A stretch of DNA of 64,000 nucleotides from positions 2,604,001 through 2,668,000 of the forward strand of contig NZ_CP004387.1 in assembly GCF_000299335.2 (NCBI RefSeq). The letters run 5' to 3'. This DNA comes from Isoalcanivorax pacificus W11-5 (lineage in GTDB: Bacteria; Pseudomonadota; Gammaproteobacteria; Pseudomonadales; Alcanivoracaceae). The translations under genes were made by a program, and so were the position numbers. The notes beneath the pieces are model-generated. The model saw only the letters and a program-made list of their open reading frames with translations, was not told the origin of the DNA and ran no database searches. This document shows positions 8,330 to 15,831 of the stretch, one piece after another. Every line of letters begins with the position of its first letter. The first letter of the stretch is position 1.

Positions 8330-8454
8330 TATTTTCTGCGGCCGTCGTAGCATTACCTGACTGGTGACACACCATAACCATCCCCCCAAGGCGCTATACA
8401 CACATAGCGCTCACAACCCCCCCTCTCCACCCTCTTTGGAGAGGGGTTTTTTTT
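8330..8454 (+). ncRNA. Possible second small RNA with two stem-loops
   Basis: No reading frame explains a strong plus-strand terminator at 8420-8454 (CCCCTCTCC/GGAGAGGGG then eight T). The nearest upstream plus-strand gene, fdxA, already has its own terminator. A second hairpin, GCGCTAT/ATAGCGC with loop ACACAC, lies at 8391-8410. A small RNA starting somewhere between 8310 and 8350 would give about 100-140 nt. The 5' end is a guess and GGA motifs are scarce, so it would not be an RsmA decoy. It could instead be the tail of an unrecognised leader. Confidence 0.4.
8420..8454 (+). terminator. Rho-independent terminator, plus strand
   Basis: The nine-pair stem 8420-8428/8438-8446 is followed by eight T (8447-8454). 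There is no A run on its left, so it works only on the plus strand. Confidence 0.85.
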
Positions 8455-8539
8455 ACGTGTTTACCGGGAAAGCGACGGGGCAAAACACCAGGCAGGGCCG
8501 GGCATACAGATTTTGCAGTGCATGAGGTATCGGGTGAGG

Positions 8540-8884
8540 TCAGTCCAGGGTGGACTGCAAGGCGTCGCCTGCCTCGCTGACCGCCGTATCAATGGCGACC
8601 AGGCAGCTGTCAATCTCGACTTCGCTCAATGACATCGTCTTTTGTTCAAGCAGAGCACACAATCCCGCCACGCGGGCCGCCCCCAGGTTACTGCTGCTGC
8701 CCTTGAGCGTATGCGCCGCACGGCGCAGGGCTTCGCGGTTGTCTGCCTGCCGGGCGCCAGTGAGTTCTTCCAGGCGCTGTGTGGCATCACGTCGCCAGGC
8801 AGCCACCAGCATGGGGTAGTCCTGCCCCATGATGTCACGCAATTCCGCCACCAGTGCCGTATCCAGAACAGGCAAGTGCTCCAT
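8540..8884 (-). CDS. Stand-alone histidine phosphotransfer (Hpt) protein, HptB-like
   Basis: A 114-residue four-helix phosphotransfer protein. His58 in RRAAHTLKGSSSNLGA is the phosphorylated residue, with the usual H-T-L-K-G-S context. No other domain is present. Such proteins pass phosphoryl groups from hybrid kinases that lack their own Hpt domain to a response regulator; HptB of Pseudomonas does this for several kinases and influences rsmY. GGGAG lies six bases before the ATG. It sits about 0.5 kb from the RsmZ-like gene, and two hybrid kinases lie in the window. Function as an HptB equivalent is inference. Confidence 0.9.
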   Translation of the reverse strand: MEHLPVLDTALVAELRDIMGQDYPMLVAAWRRDATQRLEELTGARQADNREALRRAAHTLKGSSSNLGAARVAGLCALLEQKTMSLSEVEIDSCLVAIDTAVSEAGDALQSTLD

Positions 8885-8930
8885 CGTCCACTCCCGGGCC
8901 AGCGGCCCTTACTGCTTCGCACACCACCGG

Positions 8931-9554
8931 TCATCCCGGCGGCAGATATCCTGCACGTCGCGCCCGTGCCAGGCTGGCGGCATCATCCACATCCCAGAGC
9001 GTGGCCAGTTGCACAACACGGCCATGCGGTGCCAGGCATCGCAGACTGTCGGCCAGCGCATCAGAACCACCGAAACGGCAACCCGTGAATACCGGCGCTC
9101 CGCACCATGGCGACGGCAGTGCGCTGCCGATCAGCACATAGCCACCGTCTTCAGCCGGGCCAAAGACAAAATCATACCGGGTCAGCGCGGTGAAGGCGCG
9201 GGTCAGATAATCCGCTGTCAGCGCGCCGCAGTCGCTGCCGATCAGCACCACCCGCGATGCACCGGCGGCATGCGCGCAGGCCAGCGCATGCTGCATGCGC
9301 CAGCCCAGATCGCCCGCAGCTTGCGGTCGCCAGGCGACGTCCGGCACCGCGAGGGTCTCTGCCGCCAGACGACGGTCTCCCTCCAGATGGCACTCAACCG
9401 GCCGGCCACTCGCCACGCCATGGCGTAACGTGGCAGCGAGTAACTGCCGATGCACCGCGTCCGCACCGGCTTCCCCGCAAGCGGGAATCAGGCGGGTCTT
9501 GGCCCGCCCCGGCTCCAGGCCTTTGCTGAGTACCAGCAGCAACTCATCCGCCAT
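8931..9554 (-). CDS. TIGR04282-type glycosyltransferase-like protein (DUF2064)
   Basis: A 207-residue nucleotidyl/glycosyltransferase-like protein of the TIGR04282 family (DUF2064), often labelled arsenosugar biosynthesis or rSAM/selenodomain-associated transferase 1. Visible features are LVLSKGLEPGRAKTRL near the N-terminus, VVLIGSDCGALTADYL and DFVFGPAEDGGYVLIG. The chosen ATG at 9554 overlaps the upstream gene by 11 bp; a GTG at 9575 is in frame. It forms a coupled pair with the TIGR04283-type gene. The true substrate is unknown, and no arsenic or radical SAM partner is adjacent. Confidence 0.88.
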   Translation of the reverse strand: MADELLLVLSKGLEPGRAKTRLIPACGEAGADAVHRQLLAATLRHGVASGRPVECHLEGDRRLAAETLAVPDVAWRPQAAGDLGWRMQHALACAHAAGASRVVLIGSDCGALTADYLTRAFTALTRYDFVFGPAEDGGYVLIGSALPSPWCGAPVFTGCRFGGSDALADSLRCLAPHGRVVQLATLWDVDDAASLARARRAGYLPPG

Positions 9555-10272
9555 CCTGCGATCCCCGCGACGCACCGTAATACAGCCGGTGTAATTGCAC
9601 CGGGTCAGCCCCCCGCCAGTATCGCCAGCGGAGCCACCACATCTGCGCGATCGTCACACAGATACCACGCTGCTCCCAGCGCCGGCTGTCCACACCGATG
9701 CGCACTGGCGGCATGACCGGTCGCGCGCGCCGTCGCAATGCCCTGCTGATGGCAATATCTTCCATCAGCGGCTGTGGTGGAAAACCGCCCACGGCCGTGA
9801 ACAGACTGCGTGAGAGAAAAATTCCCTGATCGCCGGTGGCGATGGCGGTCAACCGCGAGCGCAGGGTCATCAGGGCACCGACCAGCCGCAGCAGTGGCTG
9901 GCGGCCCGAGAGCCGCACAGGGAAAAACCCCCAGCCCTGAACGTCATGCATCGTCTGCAACATTTCCAGATGACGAGACGTGACGCTGCTGTCCGCATGC
10001 AGAAACCACAGCAGGGGCGCGGAGGCGATCGCCGCCCCCGCATTCATCTGCGCTGCGCGCCCCGCCGGCGACACCAGCACCCGATCTGCCAGGGGCTGCA
10101 CCATGGCCAGCGTGCCATCGGCACTGCCGCCATCCACCACCAGCACTTCCACACCCTGTGCACGCCACGCCTGCAGTGGCGCGAGCGTTGCGGCAATACC
10201 CCGCACCTCGTTCAGTGTCGGCACGATCACCGATAACCAGCAACTGGACGGCGCTACCTGATGCAGTGTCAT
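9544..10272 (-). CDS. TIGR04283-type family 2 glycosyltransferase
   Basis: A 242-residue GT2 glycosyltransferase. WLSVIVPTLNEVRGI begins the GT-A fold, VLVVDGGSADGT and LWFLHADSSV are the nucleotide-sugar and metal-binding segments, and GDQGIFLSRSLF and LMEDIAISRAL follow. This matches TIGR04283 (rSAM/selenodomain-associated transferase 2). The reading frame stays open to 10410, but that would overlap tRNA-Arg on the other strand; the ATG at 10272, with AGGG seven bases upstream, is better. It overlaps its partner at 9554. The product is not known. Confidence 0.88.
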   Translation of the reverse strand: MTLHQVAPSSCWLSVIVPTLNEVRGIAATLAPLQAWRAQGVEVLVVDGGSADGTLAMVQPLADRVLVSPAGRAAQMNAGAAIASAPLLWFLHADSSVTSRHLEMLQTMHDVQGWGFFPVRLSGRQPLLRLVGALMTLRSRLTAIATGDQGIFLSRSLFTAVGGFPPQPLMEDIAISRALRRRARPVMPPVRIGVDSRRWEQRGICVTIAQMWWLRWRYWRGADPVQLHRLYYGASRGSQDGG

Positions 10273-10382
10273 TGAATACCCTGAGTCCATCCGGCTGACA
10301 GGGGTGGCAGCCTGAGCCTGACATACTACAATAGCGCCTCGTCGACGCATGCCAACCCGCTGTTGGCCATGCCACTCGCCAC

Positions 10383-10459
10383 GCCCCGGTAGCTCAGTTG
10401 GATAGAGCAAGTGCCTCCTAAGCGCTAGGTCGGACGTTCAAATCGTCTCCGGGGCACCA
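10383..10459 (+). tRNA. tRNA-Arg (anticodon CCT)
   Basis: The cloverleaf is complete: acceptor stem GCCCCGG/CCGGGGC, D-arm GCTC/GAGC, anticodon stem AGTGC/GCGCT with loop CTCCTAA (anticodon CCT, reads AGG), T-loop TTCAAAT, and an encoded CCA at 10457-10459. A tRNA of this type is a frequent island target, but no integrase is nearby here. Confidence 0.97.
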
Positions 10460-10548
10460 TTTCCCTTTTCCGCGCAGCGCTGGCGCAGCTGCGCCTCTCC
10501 CGGCATGATGAGATATCATTTCTCACCGGCAACGCAGGGAGCACACAC

Positions 10549-10728
10549 ATGCGCAATATTCTCGGCCTCGTCATTCTCGCGCTCGTCATCTACGCCATCG
10601 TGATGATCGTGCAATCGAGCGCACCGACCCTTCACAAAGTGCTGTGGAGTCTGCTGGTGCTGATCCTGCCAGTGATCGGCCTGATTATCTGGGGATTGAT
10701 GGGACCGGGCAGTCCCTTGAAGCGCTGA
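10549..10728 (+). CDS. Small membrane protein resembling the PLDc_N domain (59 aa)
   Basis: A 59-residue protein with two membrane helices, NILGLVILALVIYAIVMIV and VLWSLLVLILPVIGLIIWGL. The second, with W-x6-LP-x-I-G-x-I, matches the PLDc_N domain that forms the N-terminal membrane hairpin of cardiolipin synthases and also occurs as stand-alone small proteins. The ATG follows GCAGGGAGC at good spacing. The 3' end overlaps the convergent START gene by 44 bp. A full cardiolipin synthase lies 1.6 kb away. Function is unknown. Confidence 0.85.
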   Translation: MRNILGLVILALVIYAIVMIVQSSAPTLHKVLWSLLVLILPVIGLIIWGLMGPGSPLKR

Positions 10729-11425
10729 CCGTCCTGCCGCGTTCATCGCCGCCGGGCCAACCCGGCGGTATGCGGAAATAGGCCTGCCGTGCTGTGTCGC
10801 GCAAAGGCTGGTTGACCACACGGCCCAGGCGTCGCAATGAAAAGTACGGAATATCACGCAGCAGCAGGTTCGCCAGCCAGGCGGGCACATGCCCACCCGG
10901 GTCCAGTGTCACCTGATAGGTGACAGCCATGTCCGGCGGCGCGAGGGGATAAAAGCGGATACAGCCGTTCATGAACGGCATGCGGACATACCCGTCGCGG
11001 GCCGGCAACGGCGTGCGGCTTTGCCTGAACAGTACATCCACCGCATAAGTATGCGGGTCCTGGCTGACCGCCATTTCCAGTGTGATATCCCGGTTTTCCA
11101 CCGGCCATGGCAGGCGCGTGCTGACATGCAGCTGGCGCCGCAGCGGATCCTCACGCGAGATTTCTGCTATCTCCGACACCATGTGCAGCCAGGACGCCAT
11201 GAAGGCATAGTCGTCCAGCTGTGCTGACAGGGCGGAAAAATCATCCAGCGCAATGCGGGCTTCGCCGCGAAAGGTCTTGATGCGGGCGTCATCGTCATGG
11301 GCCATATAGACACGCACGCCTTCCCGCTGCGTGACCAGTGTCCAGCGTCCGGTACTGGCCTGCGCGTTCAACGCCAGCACACACAGCACCGACATCATGC
11401 TGCGAATAACAGCCCTTGCCCCCAT
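10685..11425 (-). CDS. START-domain protein, secreted or periplasmic
   Basis: A 246-residue protein with a short hydrophobic N-terminus (SMMSVLCVLALNAQA) that looks like a signal peptide, followed by a START-like lipid-binding fold (WTLVTQREGVRVYMAHDDDARIK, LPWPVENRDITLEM, MPFMNGCIRFYPL, ALHP-type end). Bacterial proteins of this kind are annotated START domain-containing and presumed to bind hydrophobic molecules. The ATG at 11425 is used; a TTG precedes it directly. The C-terminal residues overlap the small PLDc_N-like gene on the other strand. Ligand unknown. Confidence 0.85.
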   Translation of the reverse strand: MGARAVIRSMMSVLCVLALNAQASTGRWTLVTQREGVRVYMAHDDDARIKTFRGEARIALDDFSALSAQLDDYAFMASWLHMVSEIAEISREDPLRRQLHVSTRLPWPVENRDITLEMAVSQDPHTYAVDVLFRQSRTPLPARDGYVRMPFMNGCIRFYPLAPPDMAVTYQVTLDPGGHVPAWLANLLLRDIPYFSLRRLGRVVNQPLRDTARQAYFRIPPGWPGGDERGRTVSASRDCPVPSIPR

Positions 11426-11519
11426 CAAGTACTACCTGCTGTCCGGTCTGCCTGCCGTTCCCCTCAACGGCAGCGCGCGGCATGGTACCACAGCCGCATT
11501 GGGCTGATGCCAGGCCCTA

Positions 11520-11784
11520 GGGCCTGTTCACACTAAATCCATCGGCCCTGCTGGCCCTGTTTGGCCATCCAGCAAGGCAGCCGGTGCGTAGTGTGGTGGG
11601 CCCACATGAGCAGCGGCTAACGCAGCGGGGTGGCCAAACAGGGCCAGCCCTTCGAGTTGAGTCTGCAACCGCACCGCTCCGCGTTGCTCGTCAGTCGCTT
11701 GGGGCCACCAAGCTCGCCTCCTCGCGCCTTGATCGGCGCGCTTGCAGACTCAACAAGGCCGATGGATTTAGTGTGAACAGGCCC
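11520..11784. mobile_element. MITE-like element 1 (265 bp, 28-bp perfect terminal inverted repeats)
   Basis: The left end GGGCCTGTTCACACTAAATC... (11520-11547) is repeated perfectly in reverse at 11757-11784. TA flanks both ends (11518-11519 and 11785-11786), fitting a two-base target duplication. Inside are two further inverted repeats: one built on GGCCCTGTTTGGCCA and its reverse complement, and one built on TTGAGTCTGCAA/TTGCAGACTCAA. No transposase is encoded. The insertion lies right at the end of the next gene and supplies part of its stop codon. A 7-bp extra end copy (CAGGCCC) abuts the left side, making a 16-bp palindrome at 11511-11526. Confidence 0.85.
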
Positions 11785-12266
11785 TAATACATTTGCCCGG
11801 CTGACCACACTGCAACCGCCACGCTCGCCAGCGCAACCGCCAGCAACTGCGTCTGCTGCCGACGGGATTGCAGCCAGGCGGCAGGCCAATACGTACGTTG
11901 CGATGGCAAATGCTCAATCAGCGCCAGCCAGATCAGCGCAATCAGCAGCACTGCGGCACGCCCTGCTTCGGGCAACAACCAGGCCAGCAGCGACACTGTC
12001 AACGGCATCGACAACGCCAGGCCAAGGCCAGCGACGGGCCGCGGCGCATCGTCCTGCCGGAACAGCCCGGCCAGATAGATGCCCGCCACCTGCCATAGAT
12101 ACAGGCTCACCATCAGACAGGCCCAGCGGGCCGGCAACAGCCGGCCTTCCGCTTCCGGCACCCAGACCAGGACACCGAGCACGACCACCGCCAGCACGAA
12201 CAGGTAATGCACGCGCAACAAACGCGCGGCGCGGGCAGGAAGTTGGGTGCCAGATTCCAGGCGCAT
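11784..12266 (-). CDS. Hypothetical integral membrane protein (160 aa)
   Basis: No family is recognised. Hydrophobic segments suggest about five membrane helices (YLFVLAVVVLGVLVWV, CLMVSLYLWQVAGIYLAGL, VAGLGLALSMPLTVSLLAWLL, AAVLLIALIWLALI, LLAVALASVAVAVWS). GGGAG lies six bases before the ATG. It ends 14 bp before... the cardiolipin synthase stop lies 14 bp upstream of its start codon, so both are likely co-transcribed. The final codons and the TAG stop abut MITE-like element 1, so the C-terminus may have been altered by the insertion. Confidence 0.75.
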   Translation of the reverse strand: MRLESGTQLPARAARLLRVHYLFVLAVVVLGVLVWVPEAEGRLLPARWACLMVSLYLWQVAGIYLAGLFRQDDAPRPVAGLGLALSMPLTVSLLAWLLPEAGRAAVLLIALIWLALIEHLPSQRTYWPAAWLQSRRQQTQLLAVALASVAVAVWSAGQMY

Positions 12267-12280
12267 GCAAAGCTCCCGTG

Positions 12281-13738
12281 TCAGAGATAAGGTTCAAGCA
12301 GGTAGGCGACCGCATGGCGCAGCCGTTTCAGATAGTAGGGGCGCAGGCTCTCCAGACTGACGCGCTGCGCCTGTTGCCGTCGACGATCCATAATGTCGTG
12401 AAGCGCATTTACCAGCGCCGGGTCATAGCATTCCATATCCAGCTCAAAATTCAGCCTGAGGCTGCGTGCATCCCAGTTGCCGGAGCCAAGCAACGCCCAG
12501 CTGCCGTCTACCGTCATCACCTTGCTGTGGTCAAACGGCGGTGGCGAAAAATACAGTTCGCAGCCATCGTGTACCAGCCACGGCAGCAGATGCAGCGACG
12601 CCCAGTGCACCAGGCGCATGTTGTTGCGTGCCGGCAGCACCAGTTCCACCCGTACGCCGCGCAGGCAGGCCAGCTGCAATGCGGTGAGCAACGTCTGGTC
12701 CGGTACAAAATAGGGCGTCATGATGCGGATTTCATGCTGGGCGCTGCCGATCGCCGCCAGCAGTGTCATACGTCGCTTGCCGATATCGGCGTCCGGGCCG
12801 GCACTGATGCCGCGCGCCAGCACCGGGCCGCAGACCAGTGGGCCGACATAGTCCACATTCAGGGTTTCGCGCGCGCTGAACTGCCAGTCGGCGGCAAAGC
12901 TGCGCAGCAACTGCCCCACCACCGGCCCTTCCACGCGCATGTGCAGGTCACGCGTATTGGCGGGCTCGCGGATGTAGCCGCTACGCAGGTTCATGCCCCC
13001 TGTGAAACCGATGCTGCGGTCAATCACCAGCACCTTGCGGTGGTTGCGCAGGTTCATGTACGGCATGCGCCAGGGAGCGATGGAATAGAGAAACCGGGCG
13101 CAGGGGATCCTGCGCTGGCGCAGGCGACGCATCACCGTCGGGAAGGAGTACAGCGAGCCCATGCCATCGATCAGTACGCGCACCTGCACACCGCGCTCCA
13201 CCGCCGCTGCCAGAGCCTCGATCACCGGGCGACCAGCGATGTCGTTGCCGAAGATATACGTGGCCAGGTAGACCGATTCCTCGGCCTGATTGATGGCCTC
13301 GATCATCGCCGGCAGGGCATCACGGGCTTCCATCGGCGTGATCAGGTTGCCGGGTAACAACGGCAATCCGGTCAACCGCCCGACCAGCTCCGCCAGCGAA
13401 TGCAGATGCTGGTCAGCCGGGCGAGGCTGCACCACGGGATGGGGTTCGCTGCTCTGGTCAAGATGATCAGCCACCAGTTGCTGGGCGCGGCGCTGGATGC
13501 GATTAACGCCGATCAGCAGGTACAGGACCGAACCAATGAACGGCACCAGCCAGATCAGGCCGGTCCAGGCCGCCGCAGCACGCGAATCACGTTTATGCAG
13601 CACCGCGTGTGACATCATGGCAACCGCCAGCAGCAGGCCACCAAATGCCACCATGCCCGGCCAGTATTCAAACAGCCGTTCATACAGCGGTGTCAGCCGC
13701 GCTGTAAGTTGCTGTTGCCAGTACGCAATCTGTTCCAC
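12281..13738 (-). CDS. cls: Cardiolipin synthase (phospholipase D superfamily)
   Basis: This enzyme condenses two phosphatidylglycerols, or uses a related donor, to form cardiolipin at the inner membrane. The N-terminus has two membrane helices including the PLDc_N pattern (AWTGLIWLVPFIGSVLYLLIG). Both catalytic HKD motifs are intact: NHRKVLVIDRSIGFTGGMN and DHSKVMTVDGSWALLGSGN. The length of about 485 residues is normal. The GTG at 13738 has AGGAG ten bases upstream; in-frame starts also exist at 13774 and 13798 but lack a good ribosome site. The next gene downstream is a membrane protein, probably in the same transcript. Confidence 0.96.
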   Translation of the reverse strand: MEQIAYWQQQLTARLTPLYERLFEYWPGMVAFGGLLLAVAMMSHAVLHKRDSRAAAAWTGLIWLVPFIGSVLYLLIGVNRIQRRAQQLVADHLDQSSEPHPVVQPRPADQHLHSLAELVGRLTGLPLLPGNLITPMEARDALPAMIEAINQAEESVYLATYIFGNDIAGRPVIEALAAAVERGVQVRVLIDGMGSLYSFPTVMRRLRQRRIPCARFLYSIAPWRMPYMNLRNHRKVLVIDRSIGFTGGMNLRSGYIREPANTRDLHMRVEGPVVGQLLRSFAADWQFSARETLNVDYVGPLVCGPVLARGISAGPDADIGKRRMTLLAAIGSAQHEIRIMTPYFVPDQTLLTALQLACLRGVRVELVLPARNNMRLVHWASLHLLPWLVHDGCELYFSPPPFDHSKVMTVDGSWALLGSGNWDARSLRLNFELDMECYDPALVNALHDIMDRRRQQAQRVSLESLRPYYLKRLRHAVAYLLEPYL

Positions 13739-14317
13739 GACCCCGAATCTCCTGCCCTGCCCCGATAGCGACATACAGCACCAGGACGGTGCAGCCAAGA
13801 GTGCCCGAGCGCCCGCCAGAATGCCACCGGCGCAACCTGCCGCGTGTCACCTGGCATTGCGCCACCGCGCAGGCGCACCTCCACAGCCGGTTAAAAACGA
13901 TGACAAGCTTCCGCAAACCGATTAAAAATGGAGTTGCAACGCCCTCCGGCGCTGCGGCAGCCCCCGGCCAGTCGGGGATTCCACCTGCAATACACGAGTC
14001 AATAGAGCTATGGGACGCCGTCAATTCGACGACTACGATCAGGACGAATGGGAAGAGAACCACTCCCGTGCGGAACGGCAGCGGCAACGCAAGGAAGAAC
14101 AGCGCCGGCGCCACAACGACGATTCGCCTGCACCCGCCATGGAAAGGCGGTCACGTCGCAACCTCGACGACTGAACACCTGACAAGTGCGCCGGCTGTTT
14201 CCGGCGCTGGTTACATCAGGTGCACTGCATACGCCTCGCGAAGAGCGCGTAGGTCTTTTTTGTTTTTCCCGACACCTCTGTTCCCCTCAATTTGTCGCTG
14301 AAAGGAGCGCGCCGTCC
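13739..14317. other. Interval between cls and mgsA
   Basis: Apart from one short charged reading frame at 14010-14174 (own entry), no gene is seen. A GCGCCGG/CCGGCGC stem lies at 14188-14207 without a T run. The segment before mgsA (TTTTTTGTTTTTCC around 14254) is T-rich and may hold the mgsA promoter. Confidence 0.5.
14010..14174 (+). CDS. Small highly charged protein (54 aa), putative
   Basis: The frame reads MGRRQFDDYDQDEWEENHSR, then a run of R, Q, E and K, and ends in RRSRRNLDD. It has no hydrophobic segment and looks largely disordered. The ribosome site is weak (TAGAG). The frame shows the third-base GC preference of neighbouring genes, and the composition is too biased to be random shadow coding since no gene lies opposite. 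No family is recognised; it could also be non-coding. Confidence 0.5.
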   Translation: MGRRQFDDYDQDEWEENHSRAERQRQRKEEQRRRHNDDSPAPAMERRSRRNLDD

Positions 14318-14767
14318 ATGCCAACCATCGACGCCCCCGCCCGCAAACAGATCGCACTGGTGGCGCACGACCATCGCAAGGCGGCCCTGCTGGCCTGGGC
14401 TGGCCGGCACCGCGCGCAACTCGCCCGGCACACGCTGTTTGCCACCGGCACCACGGGGCGCTTGCTGGCGGAAAACCTGGCATTGGCCGTGCACTGCCTG
14501 GAAAGCGGCCCGCTCGGCGGTGACCAGCAGATCGGCGCGCGCATTGCTGAAGGCACCGTCGATTGCCTGATCTTTTTCTGGGACCCACTGGAAGCCCAGC
14601 CCCATGACCCGGATATCCGCGCCCTGCTGCGACTGGCAGCGGTCTGGAATATCCCCGTCGCCTGCAACGAGGCGACGGCGGATTTTTTGATGAGCTCGCC
14701 GATGATGGACAGCAGCTACCTGCGCGACATCCCTGACTTCAGCAGTTACCGGCAACGTCCTGCCTAA
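14318..14767 (+). CDS. mgsA: Methylglyoxal synthase
   Basis: MgsA converts dihydroxyacetone phosphate to methylglyoxal and phosphate, a bypass used when sugar phosphates build up. At 149 residues it matches the E. coli enzyme (152). Visible active-site segments are IALVAHDHRK (conserved His), LFATGTTGRLL (phosphate loop), SGPLGGDQQIGARI (catalytic Asp) and FFWDPLEAQPHDPD (His and Asp). AAAGGAG lies ten bases before the ATG. The stop overlaps the convergent PilZ gene by 4 bp. Confidence 0.97.
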   Translation: MPTIDAPARKQIALVAHDHRKAALLAWAGRHRAQLARHTLFATGTTGRLLAENLALAVHCLESGPLGGDQQIGARIAEGTVDCLIFFWDPLEAQPHDPDIRALLRLAAVWNIPVACNEATADFLMSSPMMDSSYLRDIPDFSSYRQRPA

Positions 14768-15099
14768 CCCGCTCGCCCCGCACAGCGCGCTGCCAGATGG
14801 GACAGCCGCCGCAGCGCATCGTCATCGCAGTGGCTGATGACATAGCCTGCCCGCTGGCGCCCGCGTACCGGCCGCGCCCAGCGCATCACGACTTCCAGCG
14901 GGATATCGCGTGCACCGTCGATGGCCCAGGGCAGCACCAGCCGCACCTTTACCGGGCCAATGCCAGTGACCGCCGGGCGCGGGCCGCTGACGCAGAATCC
15001 GCCCAGTGACAGGTCAACCAGATGGCCCAGCGGCCGCCCGGATTCCGCTTCTTCCACACGAACATTGACCCGTAACGGGTCGCGATGCAGCCGCTGCAT
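14764..15099 (-). CDS. PilZ-domain protein, putative cyclic-di-GMP receptor
   Basis: A single PilZ domain of 111 residues. The N-terminal arginine motif lies in LHRDPLRVNVRVEE and the D-x-S-x-x-G motif in DLSLGGFCVS, the two c-di-GMP contacts. The ATG at 15099 has GGGAGG eight bases upstream and is preferred to the in-frame GTG at 15108. It converges on mgsA. Its target is unknown; stand-alone PilZ proteins often act on motility or surface polysaccharide machinery. Confidence 0.88.
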   Translation of the reverse strand: MQRLHRDPLRVNVRVEEAESGRPLGHLVDLSLGGFCVSGPRPAVTGIGPVKVRLVLPWAIDGARDIPLEVVMRWARPVRGRQRAGYVISHCDDDALRRLSHLAARCAGRAG

Positions 15100-15242
15100 A
15101 CCGGTCACCTCCCTGGTCTCCGACAGCTCGCGTCAGTGTCTGCCGCCTGGCCGGACGCCGCAAGCATGGCAAAACCTGTCTGAATGCCATCACAGGCGTT
15201 ACCATGGACAGCAGAAACCGCCTGAATCCTGGCAGAGCCACG

Positions 15243-15818
15243 ATGGACAAACACGACCGGAAGCTATTTCTGGAACAGATGGGCGATGTGCGCCCTCTCG
15301 CCCCCTCAGACCGCATTGAGGAGCCCACGCGCCGCGCGCCTTCCCTGAGCCAGCTCGCCCAGCGGGATGCGGCGCTGCGCACCCATCTGAAAGACCCCAA
15401 TCCATTGAGCCTGCCCGAGCACGTGCCGGAGATCGGTCCGCTGGATATCGTGGGCGAGCGGAAGAACGGCGTACAGGAAGGTGTTTATCGCAAGCTGCGG
15501 CTGGGCAAGTACGAAGTTCAGGATCGGCTCGACCTGCACCGCATCACGCTGCGCGATGCACGCGTCATGGTGTATGAGTTTCTCAACAGCGCCTTTGCGC
15601 AGGGTCTGCGCACGGTGATGATCACGCACGGCAAGGGCCAGCACAGCCCGACGCCGGGCCGGCTGAAGAGCTACGTGATGCACTGGCTGCAGGAATTCGA
15701 CCTGGTGCTCGCCTACCACACTGCCAAACCGCCGCACGGCGGCACTGGCGCCACCTACGTGCTGCTGCGCAAGTCCCCGGAGGACCGGCGCCGCACCCGA
15801 GAGCGTTTCAGCGACTGA
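15243..15818 (+). CDS. Smr-domain DNA endonuclease-like protein (SmrA type)
   Basis: A 191-residue protein with a C-terminal Smr domain: LDLHRITLRDARVMVYEFL, ITHGKGQHSP and HWLQEFDLVLAYHTAKPPHGGTGATYVLL. This fits the MutS-independent SmrA/YdaL class of nicking endonucleases. The N-terminal 80 residues are charged and probably flexible. The ATG at 15243 (MDKHDRKLF) fits the family start; an ATG at 15204 is in frame. The biological role in this class is poorly known. Confidence 0.88.
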   Translation: MDKHDRKLFLEQMGDVRPLAPSDRIEEPTRRAPSLSQLAQRDAALRTHLKDPNPLSLPEHVPEIGPLDIVGERKNGVQEGVYRKLRLGKYEVQDRLDLHRITLRDARVMVYEFLNSAFAQGLRTVMITHGKGQHSPTPGRLKSYVMHWLQEFDLVLAYHTAKPPHGGTGATYVLLRKSPEDRRRTRERFSD

Positions 15819-15831
15819 CCGCCCGCCACAC

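Noticed and set aside
8190-8454. RsmZ-like RNA on the plus strand
   Set aside because: The plus strand here has almost no GGA motifs, while the minus strand from 7994 has six with proper hairpins.
10383-10459. tRNA-Arg as an island insertion site
   Set aside because: No integrase or duplicated tRNA end is present beside it.
11903-13357. Plus-strand frame of 484 codons opposite cls
   Set aside because: Cardiolipin synthase with both HKD motifs occupies the other strand; the plus frame is an Arg/His/Gln-rich shadow.
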